Part shown: positions 38,457-50,274 of the stretch, piece after piece
Position numbering within the stretch: position 1 is the stretch's first letter
Layout of the letters: each line of letters begins with the position of its first letter
The notes under the pieces: model-generated
Database searches by the model: none
What the model saw: the letters and a program-made list of their open reading frames with translations, nothing else
What the model was told of the DNA's origin: nothing
Translations under genes and position numbers: made by a program
Source of the DNA: Linnemannia schmuckeri
Taxonomy: Eukaryota; Mortierellomycota; Mortierellomycetes; Mortierellales; Mortierellaceae
Assembly: GCA_029449235.1 (NCBI GenBank)
Contig: JANATG010000012.1
Coordinates: forward strand, 434,001 to 498,000
Reading direction: 5' to 3'
Length of the DNA: 64,000 bases

Positions 38457-38941
38457 GGGATCTCATTGACCACCCATTCCCACTTGCTTCCCTTTCCTTG
38501 TTCATTGCTTCTCATCCCCCTAGACGGTTATTTTTCACCCCTTTTTCACCTTACTCTTCACTCACTCGTCCATTCACTCCCAAAGATCATACACACATAG
38601 CCTCCTTCCCTTCTCAATCATCTCTCCTCAACAAAAAAATAACACAGACCATCATCACGCCACTTTCTCCACCAATATTACTGCTTCATTTCTTCTTACA
38701 AGTTCCTCTTCTTCCTACCAGGCATTTTTTCAGGGTTATTCCATCACCCATACATTATTTTCCGCTTCATTTTAATTACTTTCTCAATCTCACTCTCTTC
38801 TCACCTTCGTTTTTTTTCCGATCCAAGTCTTTGGTTATATCCCCCCAATCAACATTGCTCGACATAAAATATCAAAATCAACAACAGCAACAGCATAAAC
38901 AACGATCTTACTTATCATCTCTGCACCAACATCAACCCCAC

Positions 38942-40689
38942 ATGTCCACCTCAACAAACTCAGCTCTATTCGGGCCTGATTCGTCGTCATCATGCGAGGC
39001 GGCATCGTCGTCGGTGTTCGAAGCAACACAACGTGTCCACTACTCGACTTCGCCAACCTCTTCCTCTTTTTCATCGTATCGTCCACAACACTCACGACAG
39101 AACTCCAGAGATCCCGCCTTTTATTCGGAAAACAATGCCAACGGTAGTACTTTCCTCCCCAGCCTCGTCTCGGATCCATCGTCGCACAACAACCAGCCGC
39201 AGAGCCGATCTTCTTCTTTTTCGTCCACCACATCGGCGTCGTCCTCCTCCACTTCGTATTCTGAGCGTCACGACCACCATCATCCTCACTTTTATCACGA
39301 GCAACCAAAGACTTCAGAGCCCGCTGCTTATGGATACCAGCGGAATCATTCGCAGCACATCTATCAAGCTCATGTCAATAATAGCAACAATAATAACGAT
39401 GCACAATCACCCTCGAGCCACCTGCTGCCTCAATTACCAGCCGAACCATTTGCTCTCTACTCTCTAAACCAACACCAACACTACAACAACAGTCATCAAC
39501 AGCAACAACCCCATAGAGACACTTCACTCCCCCAGTTGATGTCTTCTTCGCCAAGACAAGCCTCTAAGAACGGGGATGGAGTCTTCGGAGGAAATATGCC
39601 CGATCACGACGACCACCAAGGTATCTCCTTCGGGTCATCATCTCAACCCATCCACTCGCGTCAGTCGAGCTCGGCCAGTGCAACAGCAGCTGCTGCCGCC
39701 TCTGTAACCATCGCTCACCTCCATCTACATGACCACCCACCAACATCAACCTCCTCCTCTTCTTCTTCTCCTCCTACTTTTAATTCCTCCTCCAACCATA
39801 ACACAGCAGCGACTTCGTCCCTTTTCCAGTCACGCCACTCCCCTCCTTCTCCACATTCGCCCTCACTCCTCTTCCCTTCGTCGTCGTCGTCACACCACCA
39901 TCACCCTTTATCATCATCGGCCTCGAATTCCTCCTCGGCCTTCTTGGGACCTGCATCGTCTTCATCATCATCTAGATCCCCTCAGACTCCTCCTCTGACC
40001 CCCTCGCCCCGCAAGCACGACAGTTCTCCACCTCTCCAAGGCCACCACCCACACCATCAACATTATCAAGGTCAACAACAACGTCACCCCGCGGGCGGAG
40101 TTGGTCATCGCCGAACAACATCAATAGGAGTAGGAGTACGAGGAGTACGAGGAGTACTAGGCCCAGTCTCGTCAGCAGCACATGCAGAAAAAGCGATGCA
40201 CAAGGTCCTGACGCACGAACCTGGATGTGTCAAGAGTCGTCGGTTGGCTCATATCCTCTCGGAACAAAAACGGCGGGAGAAGATTAATGGCGGTTTTGAT
40301 GAACTCAAGAGTGTCATCCCCGAGTAAGTGTTTTTTTTTTGTTTTTGTGTGCTAGGCTCATTCAGTCAATCGCGTTTTTCGTGTTCGTGTTCGTGTTCGT
40401 GTTCGTTTGTTTTTTTTTTTTTTTTTTTTTTTTTTTCGTCGCACAATACAGGGTTACTAACTATTGTCCCATTTGCCTCTTTCTTTATTATGTTATGTCC
40501 ATTTCGTACAGCTGTGCACAAAACACGGATTCCAAAGCAACCATCCTGAGAAAAGCCACGGCATACATTCTCTCATTGGAAGAAGAGTTGAAGAGATACA
40601 GCGATGCCTACCCAAGGCCGTCGGACGACCTTGCGTCTCCTCCACCGCCACCTTCCTCTCATCACCAGGATTATATCCACCGTCAGTAA
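38942..40689 (+). CDS. bHLH transcription factor, class B E-box type (519 aa)
   Basis: Two exons, 38942-40323 and 40512-40689, spliced within the HLH loop (520 codons in frame). The frame stays open far upstream, but that part translates a CT-rich leader; the ATG at 38942 (MSTSTNSALFGPDSSSS) is the first start followed by normal codon use. Residues 1-425 are low-complexity Ser/His/Asn/Gln/Pro. The bHLH domain spans about 429-495: basic region RRLAHILSEQKRRE with the H-E-R residues that read CACGTG, helix 1 INGGFDELKSVIP, and helix 2 DSKATILRKATAYILSLEEEL. It resembles the Myc/Mondo/MLX superfamily; a true leucine zipper is short or absent. It is expected to act as a nuclear dimer on E-boxes; targets are unknown. 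The intron has a (TTCGTG)n patch and a T27 run. Confidence 0.88.
40381..40436. repeat. (TTCGTG)n minisatellite and T27 run inside the bHLH intron
   Basis: About four GTGTTC units are followed directly by 27 T, upstream of the intron's acceptor at 40510-40511. Confidence 0.85.
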
Positions 40690-40890
40690 AATAAAAGCAT
40701 GTCTTTGCAGATTCTTTAGAGATCACATCTGTTTTTTTTTTATGAAAAAAAGATTAGGTGAGAAAGAAAGGATGGGAAGAAACTGTTATGAAGAATCCAT
40801 TGTTTGAGACTATGGGGTATTGGAAAGAGTGTAATATGGTGCCTCTTAAAACGGAGGACGAGCTTGGTTTTTCACGGCGGGCGGATGCCG

Positions 40891-43406
40891 CTACTGTTGT
40901 TGATGGGCATAGACGGGACCGCCACCAAATTGGTGTGGTTCATGAATTTCCCCAGTGGATTGATTTGGTGGCAACAGAGGGTTGACACTACCACCGACCA
41001 CTGCAACTCCACCATCGCTGCTGCTGCCACCGCCATGGGACGACTCTGGCATCGAATAAGTCGCCGAGAAGGTCGGGCTGACAGGGGTCATTTGTGACCG
41101 GGCGGCCACTAGTGGGCTAGGCGACAGGTTAGAAGTCGAAGTCTGTGAATAAGGACGAACAAAATAGGTCTCGCTTCGTTGGGCTGCTGGGTTGGGGAGG
41201 ACATAGGGACTGCCGCCTGCGGTTGTGGTCGTCTGGTATGGGTACCCCACTGCTACTGCTGAACCCCCGACTGCTGATGCTGCTCCTGCTCCTGCTCCTG
41301 CTGCTGTTGCAGCGTCATGGTATTCTCGTTTTGAGATCTGGTCAGCGGAGTGACCATAGACTGGGTGACCTGTAGTACTGACGACGGCTTGGTATTTGGA
41401 TGGTGCGCGCGAGATGAGTCCATCGTTGATGAGGGTCGGGCTGCTGTTCGAGTCCATAGCATCTAGGCCCAGTGAAGAGTAGTCTTGAGGACTGTTGAGG
41501 TACCGTGGTGAGTCTGTCGTCCGCACCGCATAGTCGTCGTCGATCAGCTCGGGTTGTGCATAGGCCATTGTAACCTGCCCAAGCTCCTGGTAGGGACTCT
41601 GACGAATAGCGTCGGAGCTGGCTCCACGTCCCGTCGCATAAGCTTCTGCGTATCCTTGACCATTCGACGGATGCATTGCCTGGTAGGCGCCACCAATCTC
41701 GCTTCCACCATCCGGGTGGGTGGCGACATAGTATGCAATCGCGGGGGTGGTTCGCGCACTGCTGTTCTCGCCAAAGCTCCGGATAGGCTTATGTTCCTTC
41801 TGCAGGACATCCTCATTCTTGAGAACCATACCCTTGGCCTGTCGCTCCTCCTCCTCCAGAATCCTGCGCCTCTGTCGTCGCTTGTAGTACCAGATCCCGA
41901 GACCAATAAGCCCCAGCAGAACAACGCCTCCAACAATCAACCCAATCATCAGCCCTTTGCTCTTGGGTGGAACATAGATCTCGAGCGAATTGCCCCAGGA
42001 CTGTGAGACGCCATTCCAGACCGCTGCACTACTATCAAAGTACTCCTGGGGTGGCACTGCAGCAGGGGTCAAGAAGTCCAGAGACTTGAGCCCACCATGC
42101 ATGAAGATCTGGTTCCCGCCCTTCCCGATCAAAGTCGCGCCTCGGAAAACATTGTTCCGGGGTCCACCCTCGGCCAATGCCAGTGCGGTGGCGGTGGCCT
42201 GGTTGGCGGCGAAGGTTTGGACGAGTTGGAGACTTTGGCTATTGCCGCCTCTGTTTCCTGGGAAGATGTGAATAGCCGAGTCAGCGATTGAATAGGCGAC
42301 CGATCCGCGAGTTGTCACGGTCAGAGTACCAGCATTGCCAAACATTACCACCGCTATGAGAATGATGATTAAGAACAAATGCATAGGGTGGGTGCGCCCA
42401 TTTGACAAAAAAACGAGTGAGCATTTTTCTTTTTGTGTGCATGTTTGTTTGTGTGCGTGTGGCTGTAAAGGGGGAAACAGAATGGAATGCTGCAGCATAT
42501 GAAATCCATAGCAAAAAAAACCTTACTCGAAGATGGCGCCTGCTGGACGGGGAAGCTGGTGATACTGTTCCAGTCATTAATCTGACCTGTCAACAAGGTC
42601 GAATACCCACCCATGATGTAGGCAGTGTTACCCATGATAACCAACGTAAAATGACGGAACCCGTTTGGTGGCAACAGAGGTCCCCCACCGGGGACAACAC
42701 CCCACCCGTTCGTTGTACCCGGTGCAGAGGGCGGTGTAGTCAGGGAAGTTCCGATTGCAAGCGTCACCGTCCACGTCTTGGTGTCGAGGTAGTATGGCTG
42801 AGGTTGACTGTTCCAATTCAACGTGCAGACTACTAGACCTGTCACTCCATCTCCCAAAATTCTGGATTGGATGTAAACAGGGTTCAGAAACAAACCTGTC
42901 GAAACCGCGGGTCCAAACTTGATACTCCCAGCATTTTGACTCCACTGTTGCGACCCAATATCATATACTAATAATTGTGCGCTGCCACCGACCACCACGA
43001 TCCGACCATCGTCCGTTGCAAAGCAGTCTGTCCAAGAAGGCGTAAGAGTAGGCGTCAGCTTATCGTAAGTCATCGTCAAGGCCGGGATGTGGACAGAGAC
43101 TGGAGGGGCCGGCAAGTCGACCCAGGGAAAGGTATCCGGATGAGCACCCTGCCAGTTGTTTTGGGGCAGTTTGAGGGACGTGAAGTTGGCGTATTCGGAC
43201 GAGAGGGGTGGAGTGCCGCCAAGGATGTAGACCACACCACTGTGTTCGACTATACAGTGCCCCGCTCGGGGCCCGGGTCCTTTTGACTGAGCGTTGACGA
43301 GTTGAAGCGTTGACAGGCTGGTGGTGGCGATGAGGAATATCGACATCCATGTCAGTAACATCCTTGATGCCCTGTTGGCGTGTACAGTCGTATTGGTAGA
43401 GCGCAT
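40891..43406 (-). CDS. Kelch-type beta-propeller membrane protein (780 aa)
   Basis: Two exons, 43406-42527 and 42353-40891 (781 codons in frame). A signal peptide covers residues ~15-40 (LLTWMSIFLIATTSLSTLQL, cleavage near NAQ). The ectodomain carries kelch hallmarks with paired glycines (VVYILGG, RIVVVGG, TAYIMGG), then a C-terminal strand region. One transmembrane helix lies at ~427-450 (GLMIGLIVGGVVLLGLIGLG), with a WYYKRRQRRR stop-transfer. A ~325-residue cytoplasmic tail rich in Ser/Gly/Tyr/Pro contains several Y-x-x-phi-like patches. This is a single-pass type I surface protein; many such kelch-TM proteins exist in Mortierella-type fungi but their ligands are unknown. It converges with the bHLH gene, 201 bp apart. 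Confidence 0.85.
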
Positions 43407-44709
43407 CTTTTGTGTCGTTATTTTTTCGTCCCTGGGGGTTGGCGCAAAGGAAATTTGAACCAGACGCGGATGTGCCTGGATTCAGATGGAATGGGCAGTG
43501 TATGAATGTGGTGTGTGTGGAGAACTCTAATTCCTCGGCTCTACTGGTCTCCTTTTCCTATCGTAGATAGGTGAATTAAGTGAAAAGAGGTGGGTGAAGA
43601 TATGTCGTGGAGGAAACGCTCGACGACAAAACGTTGAGAATGAAAAAGAAGGATGGGAAGAACGTGAATAGGAGTGGAGGGGAAGTGGATGGAGAAGGTA
43701 TGGAAGAGGACAAGGGGGAAGGGGATGAGCAGAAAGAACTTGCTGAAGAAGAAGAAACAAAAAATACAAAAACACAAAAACACAAAACACGACGCCCTCT
43801 CAAGAAAAAGAAAGACAGAAAGACGAGAAAGAAAAAATCAACAAGAGGTATGGTTTGAGAACTTGAGAGCACCAACAACAAAGACACGCATTCACCCACT
43901 CTGCTCTCTCGCTCCTCTCTCCTTTCTCGAAAAATAAAAAAAAACAAACCGACTCACAAGTGACTGCAGCCCTCACTCCCTCAACTCCCTCGCCCTCCAT
44001 GCATGCCTTTATTCATTGGCGCAGTATTTCCCACTGCACTGCATTGACCCACTACCAGAAGTCTCCAAATAGGTCATGGACTGGAGAGAAAAAGCTGAGA
44101 TGGGCAGACGAGGAAGAAGAGATAGAAGAAGAAAAAGAGAAGAGGGGAATGTACACAAACAGAGTCGACAAAAGGGCGCACACCTGAGCAGCTGTATGCA
44201 ACGCGGCGTCAGTCTGGCGGTTTTCTTTTTAAAATGCAAGGGCAATCGAGAGAGAGAATACTCTTTCTTTAAAAAAACAGTAGGAAGTGGCAAAATAAAC
44301 AACAGACAAACAAATAAACAAAACGAGGATAGCGCGCGCTCGTCTACCACCTGCTTTCTCGATCAGAGTAAACTCTTTTCTACTCTCACTTCTCCTCCCC
44401 CTGTTCTGACGTTTTTTGTTTTCTGGTCGCTTTGGCCAGGGTGCGCGTTCAGCCAGAGTAGGAGAGGAGGGTTTCGGGATGGGTTCCCACAGTCGTGCCA
44501 ATTGGTTAGTTTTTTGGACAGAGAAAAACACGAGCTCGGGCCACTGTGGACTACTTACTGGACACACAGGCACAAATACGAAAAAAGGTGGATGTAATAC
44601 AATTCCAGGATGTTTTTGTTTTCAAGTGTGGATTTGGTCGCGAAATGGCATTCGCCGCCAGAATATATTTACAAAAAGCATAGTCAGCTAGTGCAGAAAG
44701 ACTACTCTT
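43407..44709. other. Intergenic region, 1.3 kb
   Basis: Upstream of the kelch gene and downstream of the methyltransferase gene, both on the minus strand. 43570-43860 is purine-rich on the plus strand, so CT-rich for a minus-strand leader, and probably belongs to the kelch promoter. No gene is seen; the open frames here are compositional. Confidence 0.5.
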
Positions 44710-45701
44710 TTACGGCTTGGAGGCGCAAACAGAGTACATCAGGGGCAGCATGGGACCCATCGAGCGCCAGCGAGGGCCTTCCTTAACATGTTCCGAAGTC
44801 ATGGCCTTATAAGGCCTGAAAAAGTTGGAATAAGGGTACTCCTTGAAATGAGACAAATGCATGCCGGCCTTGACCAACGATCCAATCGTGTCCGAAAGTC
44901 CCCAACAGAACTCGACACTGGCGTTGGGATTTCTGAAATCCTGAACGCCTTCTTGGTACTTGAGGTTTGGCATGACTTCCCCGCCAGCGTTGGAATAGGC
45001 GACGTAATCGCTGACACCACTCGATTCGTGGATGGGTTCGCCGGCGCTACTGTAAGGGTATTCGTGGACCATGTCCTGGTTGAAGATGTAGCACACTGGA
45101 TGGAAGTCGATGAAGACGATGCGTCCGCCTGACTTTAAGATTTTGTGAACGCCCCTTCCCCATCTCTAATGACACATAGAGAGGATGGGCAAAAAAAGCT
45201 AGTTAATATCGGTTGCACAGGTATGAGATGCTATTTTGCAACAAGCGTATTCGTAGTTGCCAGCGTCAAACGTCCTATTACCTCGAGGTCAACCAGCCAG
45301 TTGACGGTTCCATAGCTGACAAAGACAATATCAAACTGGTTTGCCTCAGTGGAATCAAAGTACTCAAACACATCGGCACGGACAAAGGTGGCCTGAATGC
45401 CCGAGTCCTTGGCCAACTTTGTCGCAAACTCGATAGCGTTGTCACTGATGTCGACTCCAGTAGGGTTCTCAGCACCAAGACGGGTAACAAGACTGAGTGT
45501 GTCTTGGCCAGCGTTACATTGGAGATGGCACACTGTGAGACCGGCAAGGTTTCCCAGGAGACCGATTTCCTCTGGGTAGAGGGTTGATCCTTTGTTGCGG
45601 AAGAAGCCGTCCTGGTCGACCTTGTGGCTATTGTGAGCGACGACGGCTTCGTTCCATGAGGCACGATTTTGTTCGTGGGCGTCGATTGCGGTGTTGCTCA
45701 T
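44710..45701 (-). CDS. Class I SAM-dependent methyltransferase (291 aa)
   Basis: Two exons, 45701-45282 and 45165-44710 (292 codons in frame). The Rossmann-fold markers of class I methyltransferases are present: motif I GLTVCHLQCNAGQDTLSL (residues ~54-71, binding AdoMet), acidic motif II GVDISDNAIEFA, FVRADVFEYF and the motif IV strand FDIVFVSYGTVNWL. The second exon adds LKSGGRIVFIDFHPV, the usual post-motif strand. It is closest in feel to Methyltransf_11/25-type small-molecule methyltransferases, also common in bacteria. The substrate cannot be told from sequence. The upstream gap shared with YRA1 holds two CArG boxes. Confidence 0.85.
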
Positions 45702-46050
45702 TGTATGTATGCTATTGATAGGAAGCGGGTACTCTGTTTATCGTTGGCTGTGAAAAAGAAGGAAAGGGGGACGAATTTGTGAGGAAAGAGAGAAGAGCGA
45801 GAAAAAAAGTTCTCTTTTTATTTCTGCATGCAGACGTGAGTGTGACCGGTAAGTCGTTTTGTCCGCTCCAAGGGCTCCCTTACCCAGAAATCGTAAACTT
45901 GGCAAATAGATCCACTGCTCCAAGGACGACGCCGGCGCAAATGGCGTCGACCTGTGTGCAGGCTGTGATTTGTTGAAAGCAAAGAACGTTTCAGCTAGCT
46001 CAGTCTTTTGGTAATTGATCGTGAGAGAGAGAGAAAGTTACTTTTGGCGC

Positions 46051-46093
46051 CATATTAGGCAGAGTGATCAAACTACTTTGTCGCCATATTAGG
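46051..46093. promoter_or_regulatory. Pair of CArG boxes in a divergent promoter
   Basis: Two CCATATTAGG elements about 33 bp apart, each inside CGCCATATTAGGCAGA and each near a GTGATCAAA word. CC(A/T)6GG is the consensus of SRF-type MADS proteins; fungal Mcm1/SRF homologues bind related sites. Whether they serve the methyltransferase, YRA1 or both is unknown. Confidence 0.5.
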
Positions 46094-46379
46094 CAGATTC
46101 ATCAAAGTGATCAAAGTTGATTGACAGTGCGCATCAATGCATGAGATATACACTTGTAGCTTATGCTTCCTCTTACTACGATACTAATGCTACACCTAGG
46201 CGAGTATCTATCCGTACACAACGAAAGGCCCCCCTTTTCCCGTTCCACACCCCTAGCCCCCTATCCCCTTCAACCACTTCTTGTTTTTCTTATCCTGTGG
46301 TTCAAATGGTCAAGGTTCAAAGTGGCAACTTTGAAGTTACGTCTGCACTGAAGTATATGTGATTTAAGACACTCTACGA

Positions 46380-46384
46380 CCAAT
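46380..46384 (+). promoter_or_regulatory. CCAAT box upstream of YRA1
   Basis: CCAAT within GACCAATCAGATCGG, 175 bp before the start codon and just before the CT-rich leader. This is the classic CCAATCA form bound by the HAP/NF-Y complex. Confidence 0.4.
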
Positions 46385-46558
46385 CAGATCGGGTGGCTCA
46401 GACACCTCTTTCTCCTCCCTCTCTCCCTCGCTCACCTTTCCACCCTATTTCCCTCTCTTCTTTTTTCATCCATTTCACACTTCCAACATCACTCACCCTA
46501 CAATCCCCCCCACAAACCAACCCTCTCTCTCCCAGGAAAACAATAACAAGCAACAACA

Positions 46559-48220
46559 ATGGCTGCAAGATTCCTCGACATGGCTTTGGATGACGTCGCC
46601 AAATCCCGTGCTGCCAACAACAGGAGCCCCGCTAGCAGACGTGGTGGTGCCCGTGGTGCTGGCGGTCTCGGTGGCGCTGGTGCTGTCTCTGGACGGGATA
46701 GCCCTAGCCGCTCTAACCGCTCTTCTCCCTACAGTGTATGCTATCCCAACAGAATGACAAGAAAAAAAAGCAATTTTGGCTTTTTGTTCGTCTTTCTCAG
46801 TCAGGTTGGAATCTGACTCATGAACGAAAGTAAGGAAATAATAAGAGATGCTAATCCGCATCTCCCCCTTTTTCTTTGGTCATGTATATATAGCGCAACA
46901 ACACGACCAACACGGCTGAGGATCGTTGGACTCATGACAAGTTTGACGAAAGGGCTGCAGGAGGACGCGGGGGACAGAACAACAACAACAACGGAGGAGG
47001 AGCAGCAACAGGAGGAAACAAGATTATTGTTGAGAACTTGCACTATGCTGTTACCTTGGAGGATATCAAGGTATGAAAGAAAAGCGATGCCACACTTCTT
47101 TCAAACACGCAAACTTTGTGGACTGAATAGATGGACATGCCGCAGATCAAGGGGTCTACAGTTGAAACATGGACCACAAAGACCATGAACTTACTCACCT
47201 GGTCCATAATGGCCGTTTTGCATATTAGGAACTCTTTACCACCCATGCGGGCCCCGTCAAGGTACAGAGAAAAGGACATAAAGGACAGAAAATGGCTTGC
47301 ACAAAGAGAAAACTTCGGTATTTTAGGAATATACCACTTAGGCAAACAACGAAAGCTAAATCAGACGTCACCTTTTGGTCGCTTCATTCCAACATAGTTT
47401 GCTGAAGTCAAGTACGATCTTTCAGGACGATCCACCGGTGTTGCCACCATCACTTTCAAGGAGTCAAAGGACGCTGCTTCTGCTATCGAGAAGCTTCACG
47501 GAATCGCACTGGATGGTATGTGGAGATGCAAAAAAGGAGTTATTTACCAAAGAATAAGCAGCAATGCTACCCTGTGTTTCCAAGGTTGATCACATTCAAC
47601 CAAACTTTTTTACTGACTTACTGCGTGTATTAATTATTGTTTTAGGTCAACCCATGAAGATCAAGTTTGCTTCTGCTCCTGCCTCGAACAACCGTCCTCA
47701 GGACAGACGCCCTGCTCCTTCCAAAGACGCTGGAAAGAGAGATGTTTTTTCCCGTCTTGGATCAAGGTGAGAGTGACTTCAGTTACATCCATCGCAGTCT
47801 CACTGGAACAGTCCATTCGGTGGCGTTAATATTAACTGATGTCAAAAACACGCTCTTTAAATGACAATAGTGAGGCTGATATTGCTGCCAGGTTGGGCAA
47901 GTTGAACCCTCTTCCCAAGCCTGCAGGAGCTACAGGAGGACGCGGTCAGGGAGCTTCTAACCAGAGCAGCAACAACAGCGGTGGACGAAACAGCAACAAT
48001 AGGCAACAGCAGTCTTCAAAGCCCCGGGAGAAGAAGAAGCCCCATGTCAAGACTGCAGAGGAGCTTGACGCCGAGATGGACACATACATGGGCGATGTAA
48101 GTCTCGTATCTTGTTGACGCTGAATGTTATTATGTTTCTTTTGATAAGTGACAAACGCTAATCAGAAAACTAATGTCATCTATCCTTTTTTTTGTTGTGC
48201 AGGGTACCGCCGCAGTGTAA
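46559..48220 (+). CDS. YRA1: mRNA export adaptor of the ALY/REF (Yra1, THOC4) family (289 aa)
   Basis: Seven exons: 46559-46735, 46894-47070, 47229-47261, 47398-47515, 47646-47766, 47871-48096 and 48203-48220 (290 codons, all phases agree). Exon 3 is 33 nt and the last exon only 18 nt (GTAAV, stop). The protein couples transcription and splicing to export by linking the Sub2/UAP56 helicase to mRNA and the Mex67 receptor. The N-terminal motif FLDMALDDVAKSR and C-terminal TAEELDAEMDTYMGD match the two helicase-binding motifs (N-UBM and FoP-duplication/C-UBM). Arg/Gly-rich stretches flank a central RRM (~102-185) with RNP2 KIIVENL and an RNP1-like STGVATITF. A nuclear location is expected. It ends 164 bp from the convergent seipin gene. 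Confidence 0.94.
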
Positions 48221-48384
48221 ATAGCAGCAGGCAGTGTCCAGTGCCTCCTCCTTCACTGGCATCAGAATTTCACGCTTTTTTTTTGTTCACATCCTTATTG
48301 CTCTTACGACCTTTCGCTTTATTAAAATCGCACGACGATAACGGCCAAAACGAGTATGTCAAGGGGTTTGTCTATTTCCATTTT

Positions 48385-50274
48385 TTACGGCTTTCTTGAA
48401 CGGAGTTGTCCAGAAGGAACACGTGCGATACTTGAAGAGTTGCCGTCATCAGGTTGTTGTGGGACGATGGCATCGAATATCGAATCTGCGTCAGAGGCTG
48501 TCGAATCCGAGTCTTCTTGTTCGACTTCCCTGCGTTGTGTCGTTGGCTGTTGTTGAGATGTACGATTGCTGTTGCCATTGCCTTCGTTGTTCATCTCCGT
48601 GGCTCGTTCGGCGGTCGAAGTAGCAGCAGCAGCAGTGCTAGTAGTAGTGTCCCCGGTATCCCAGACATCCTCGTCACTTGACTTGTTTACAACAAGGTAG
48701 TCGTCCTCATCGTCATCGTCGTCATTCGTGTTCTGAAGATAGTGAACATGTTGTTGGAGCTGAGGCTGATTCCGATGGATAGGCGGTAAGGTATCATAGT
48801 TGTTGTACAGAATAGGTCTTGGGACGGTTGCTATCGCTTGGGTGGCAGGACCGACAATCCATGAAGAGATGGTCTGCCAGGTCAGGATACAGAATATGAT
48901 TTCCCAGAATACGAAAATTGCCATGAAGATCAGTGCCGTCGACACTCTGTAGTAATACATAAAGTAGCTATCAATGCAAATAGTAGTTGCAGACAGTTAG
49001 TATGACAAAGAGAGATAGTGTGTGTACGGCTTTCATCATTTTGGGATTTGTTACCGTAGGCCTTGGAAGTGCGCGTCAATGTGGAGGGTGGACCGATAGA
49101 TCTGGAGTTTCGGGTTTGAGATCTCGATCAGGGCCTTGGTGACAGGGTTGGACGAGGATTCGACAAAGTTCTCGATCAGAGGTAACCGGATCGTTTGGGA
49201 TTCGCGTGTCCATCGCAGCACCAGTGGTATTGCTCGCCATATGGTTCGTAAAAGTCGAAGGAGTAATGATTCGTACGTGATGATCGCCTATTGTTGGTTT
49301 AGGTTTTTTTTTTGTTTTGCAATCGAGGAAGGTGGAACGGGCGCATAAATATTTAGGAGGTGTTATCACATGTGAAATGGTAAGCACTGAAGAAAGGGTG
49401 AGGAGGAAAAAAAAAAGCGTGTAAAGACGTACGGGACGACTGGAGGTGACGAGAACATTGCCGTCGGCACCAAGGAGTTGGACCATGACCATAAAGTTGC
49501 CCAGTGCCACGTTGGAAGACGACGTGGGCATCACCAGCTTCATCGAAATATCATATGCCTGGTCACTGCGCAAGATCTAAATCCAATCAGATGAAAGCAC
49601 AAAACTGACTCGGTGAGCGAGCACACGTCGATATTTGATCATTTTTAGTAACTGACCTTGCAGGGTTTGCCTAATGTTACCTGAGTATATCGCCCGCCCT
49701 TAGTAAAGTCAACAATTGCCGATGGTCCCGAATGCTGCCCTGTTGACCTACAAAATAAAAGAGCATGGTTTCAGTACAATAGCATCATTTGTTCTAGACC
49801 GAACAGAAACATCATATACCACATCTGCACTCCTCACTTTTTTCGTTTTCCTGCAGCTCCCTCCATCGGCTTTGTTTACCTGAATCGATCATACTGAAGA
49901 TGGACATGTCCGGTATGCCCACGTCGCGGGATGTAGGCCCAATAGAACAACAAGTAGGCGATCAGTGATACGCCAATCAACAGGATCAACACCACACCCG
50001 CGATGGCGATCTGGACGGCTTTTCGGCGAAGCGCTTGAGAGTTGACAGCCTCGCGGATCTGGCGAATAGATGGTTCTATCAGTCGTATGAACGGTGCCAG
50101 GAAGAAGCTCGCGATCTGAATTTTTTTATTCATGTCAAGAGAAGCATGCTTTTTGGTGAGATATCTCATTCATAAAAAAAAGGTGTTTGAACTTGGTCCG
50201 TGCGGAGAGTTAAACATTAACTGAAGGAAAAGAAGCTCATTCCATCTCCATCGACTTGCCTCTAGAAGCACCAT
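48385..50274 (-). CDS. SEI1: Seipin, lipid-droplet assembly protein (433 aa in the preferred model)
   Basis: Six exons: 50274-50260, 50115-49880, 49747-49657, 49576-49433, 49287-49055 and 48967-48385 (434 codons, all phases agree). Two membrane helices, ~39-64 and ~250-270, flank an ER-lumenal beta-sandwich, the seipin architecture; the protein organises lipid-droplet budding at ER contacts. Supporting motifs are FYWAYIPRRG after TM1, YDISMKLVMPTSSSNVALGN and NFMVMVQLLGADG. The cytosolic C-terminus is acidic and Ser-rich. The 5' end is ambiguous. I prefer a 15-nt first exon (MVLLE) with a GC-AG intron (donor GAG/GCAAGT). The alternative is an ATG at 50169 (446 aa), which sits 4 nt behind an out-of-frame ATG. 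The donor of exon 3 is a GTCAGT. Confidence 0.88.

Larger units (their letters stand above)
25792..38941. other. Gene-poor region, 13.1 kb, upstream of the bHLH gene
   Basis: No convincing coding frame was found. Contents worth noting: an imperfect foldback at 29692-29825, a three-copy tandem repeat at 30023-30612, a CArG box at 30819-30828, A22 at 32276-32297, A39 at 34241-34279 and A20 at 37368-37387. There is also an alternating CG/GT patch near 35957-35990 and a CT-rich stretch on the plus strand at 34710-34935 that resembles the leaders of real genes here but precedes no frame. The final ~500 bp form the bHLH leader and core promoter. Confidence 0.5.
45702..46558. other. Divergent promoter region between methyltransferase and YRA1
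   Basis: An 857-bp gap. It contains a short coding-like minus-strand stretch at about 45887-45985 with a C-ending codon bias, two CArG boxes (46051-46060, 46084-46093), GTGATCAAA words beside them, and a CCAAT box at 46380-46384. A CT-rich YRA1 leader fills 46400-46530. Confidence 0.55.

Noticed and set aside
38117..38941. Upstream 275-residue extension of the bHLH frame
   Set aside because: It contains the TATA box and a CT-rich leader; composition changes sharply at the ATG at 38942.
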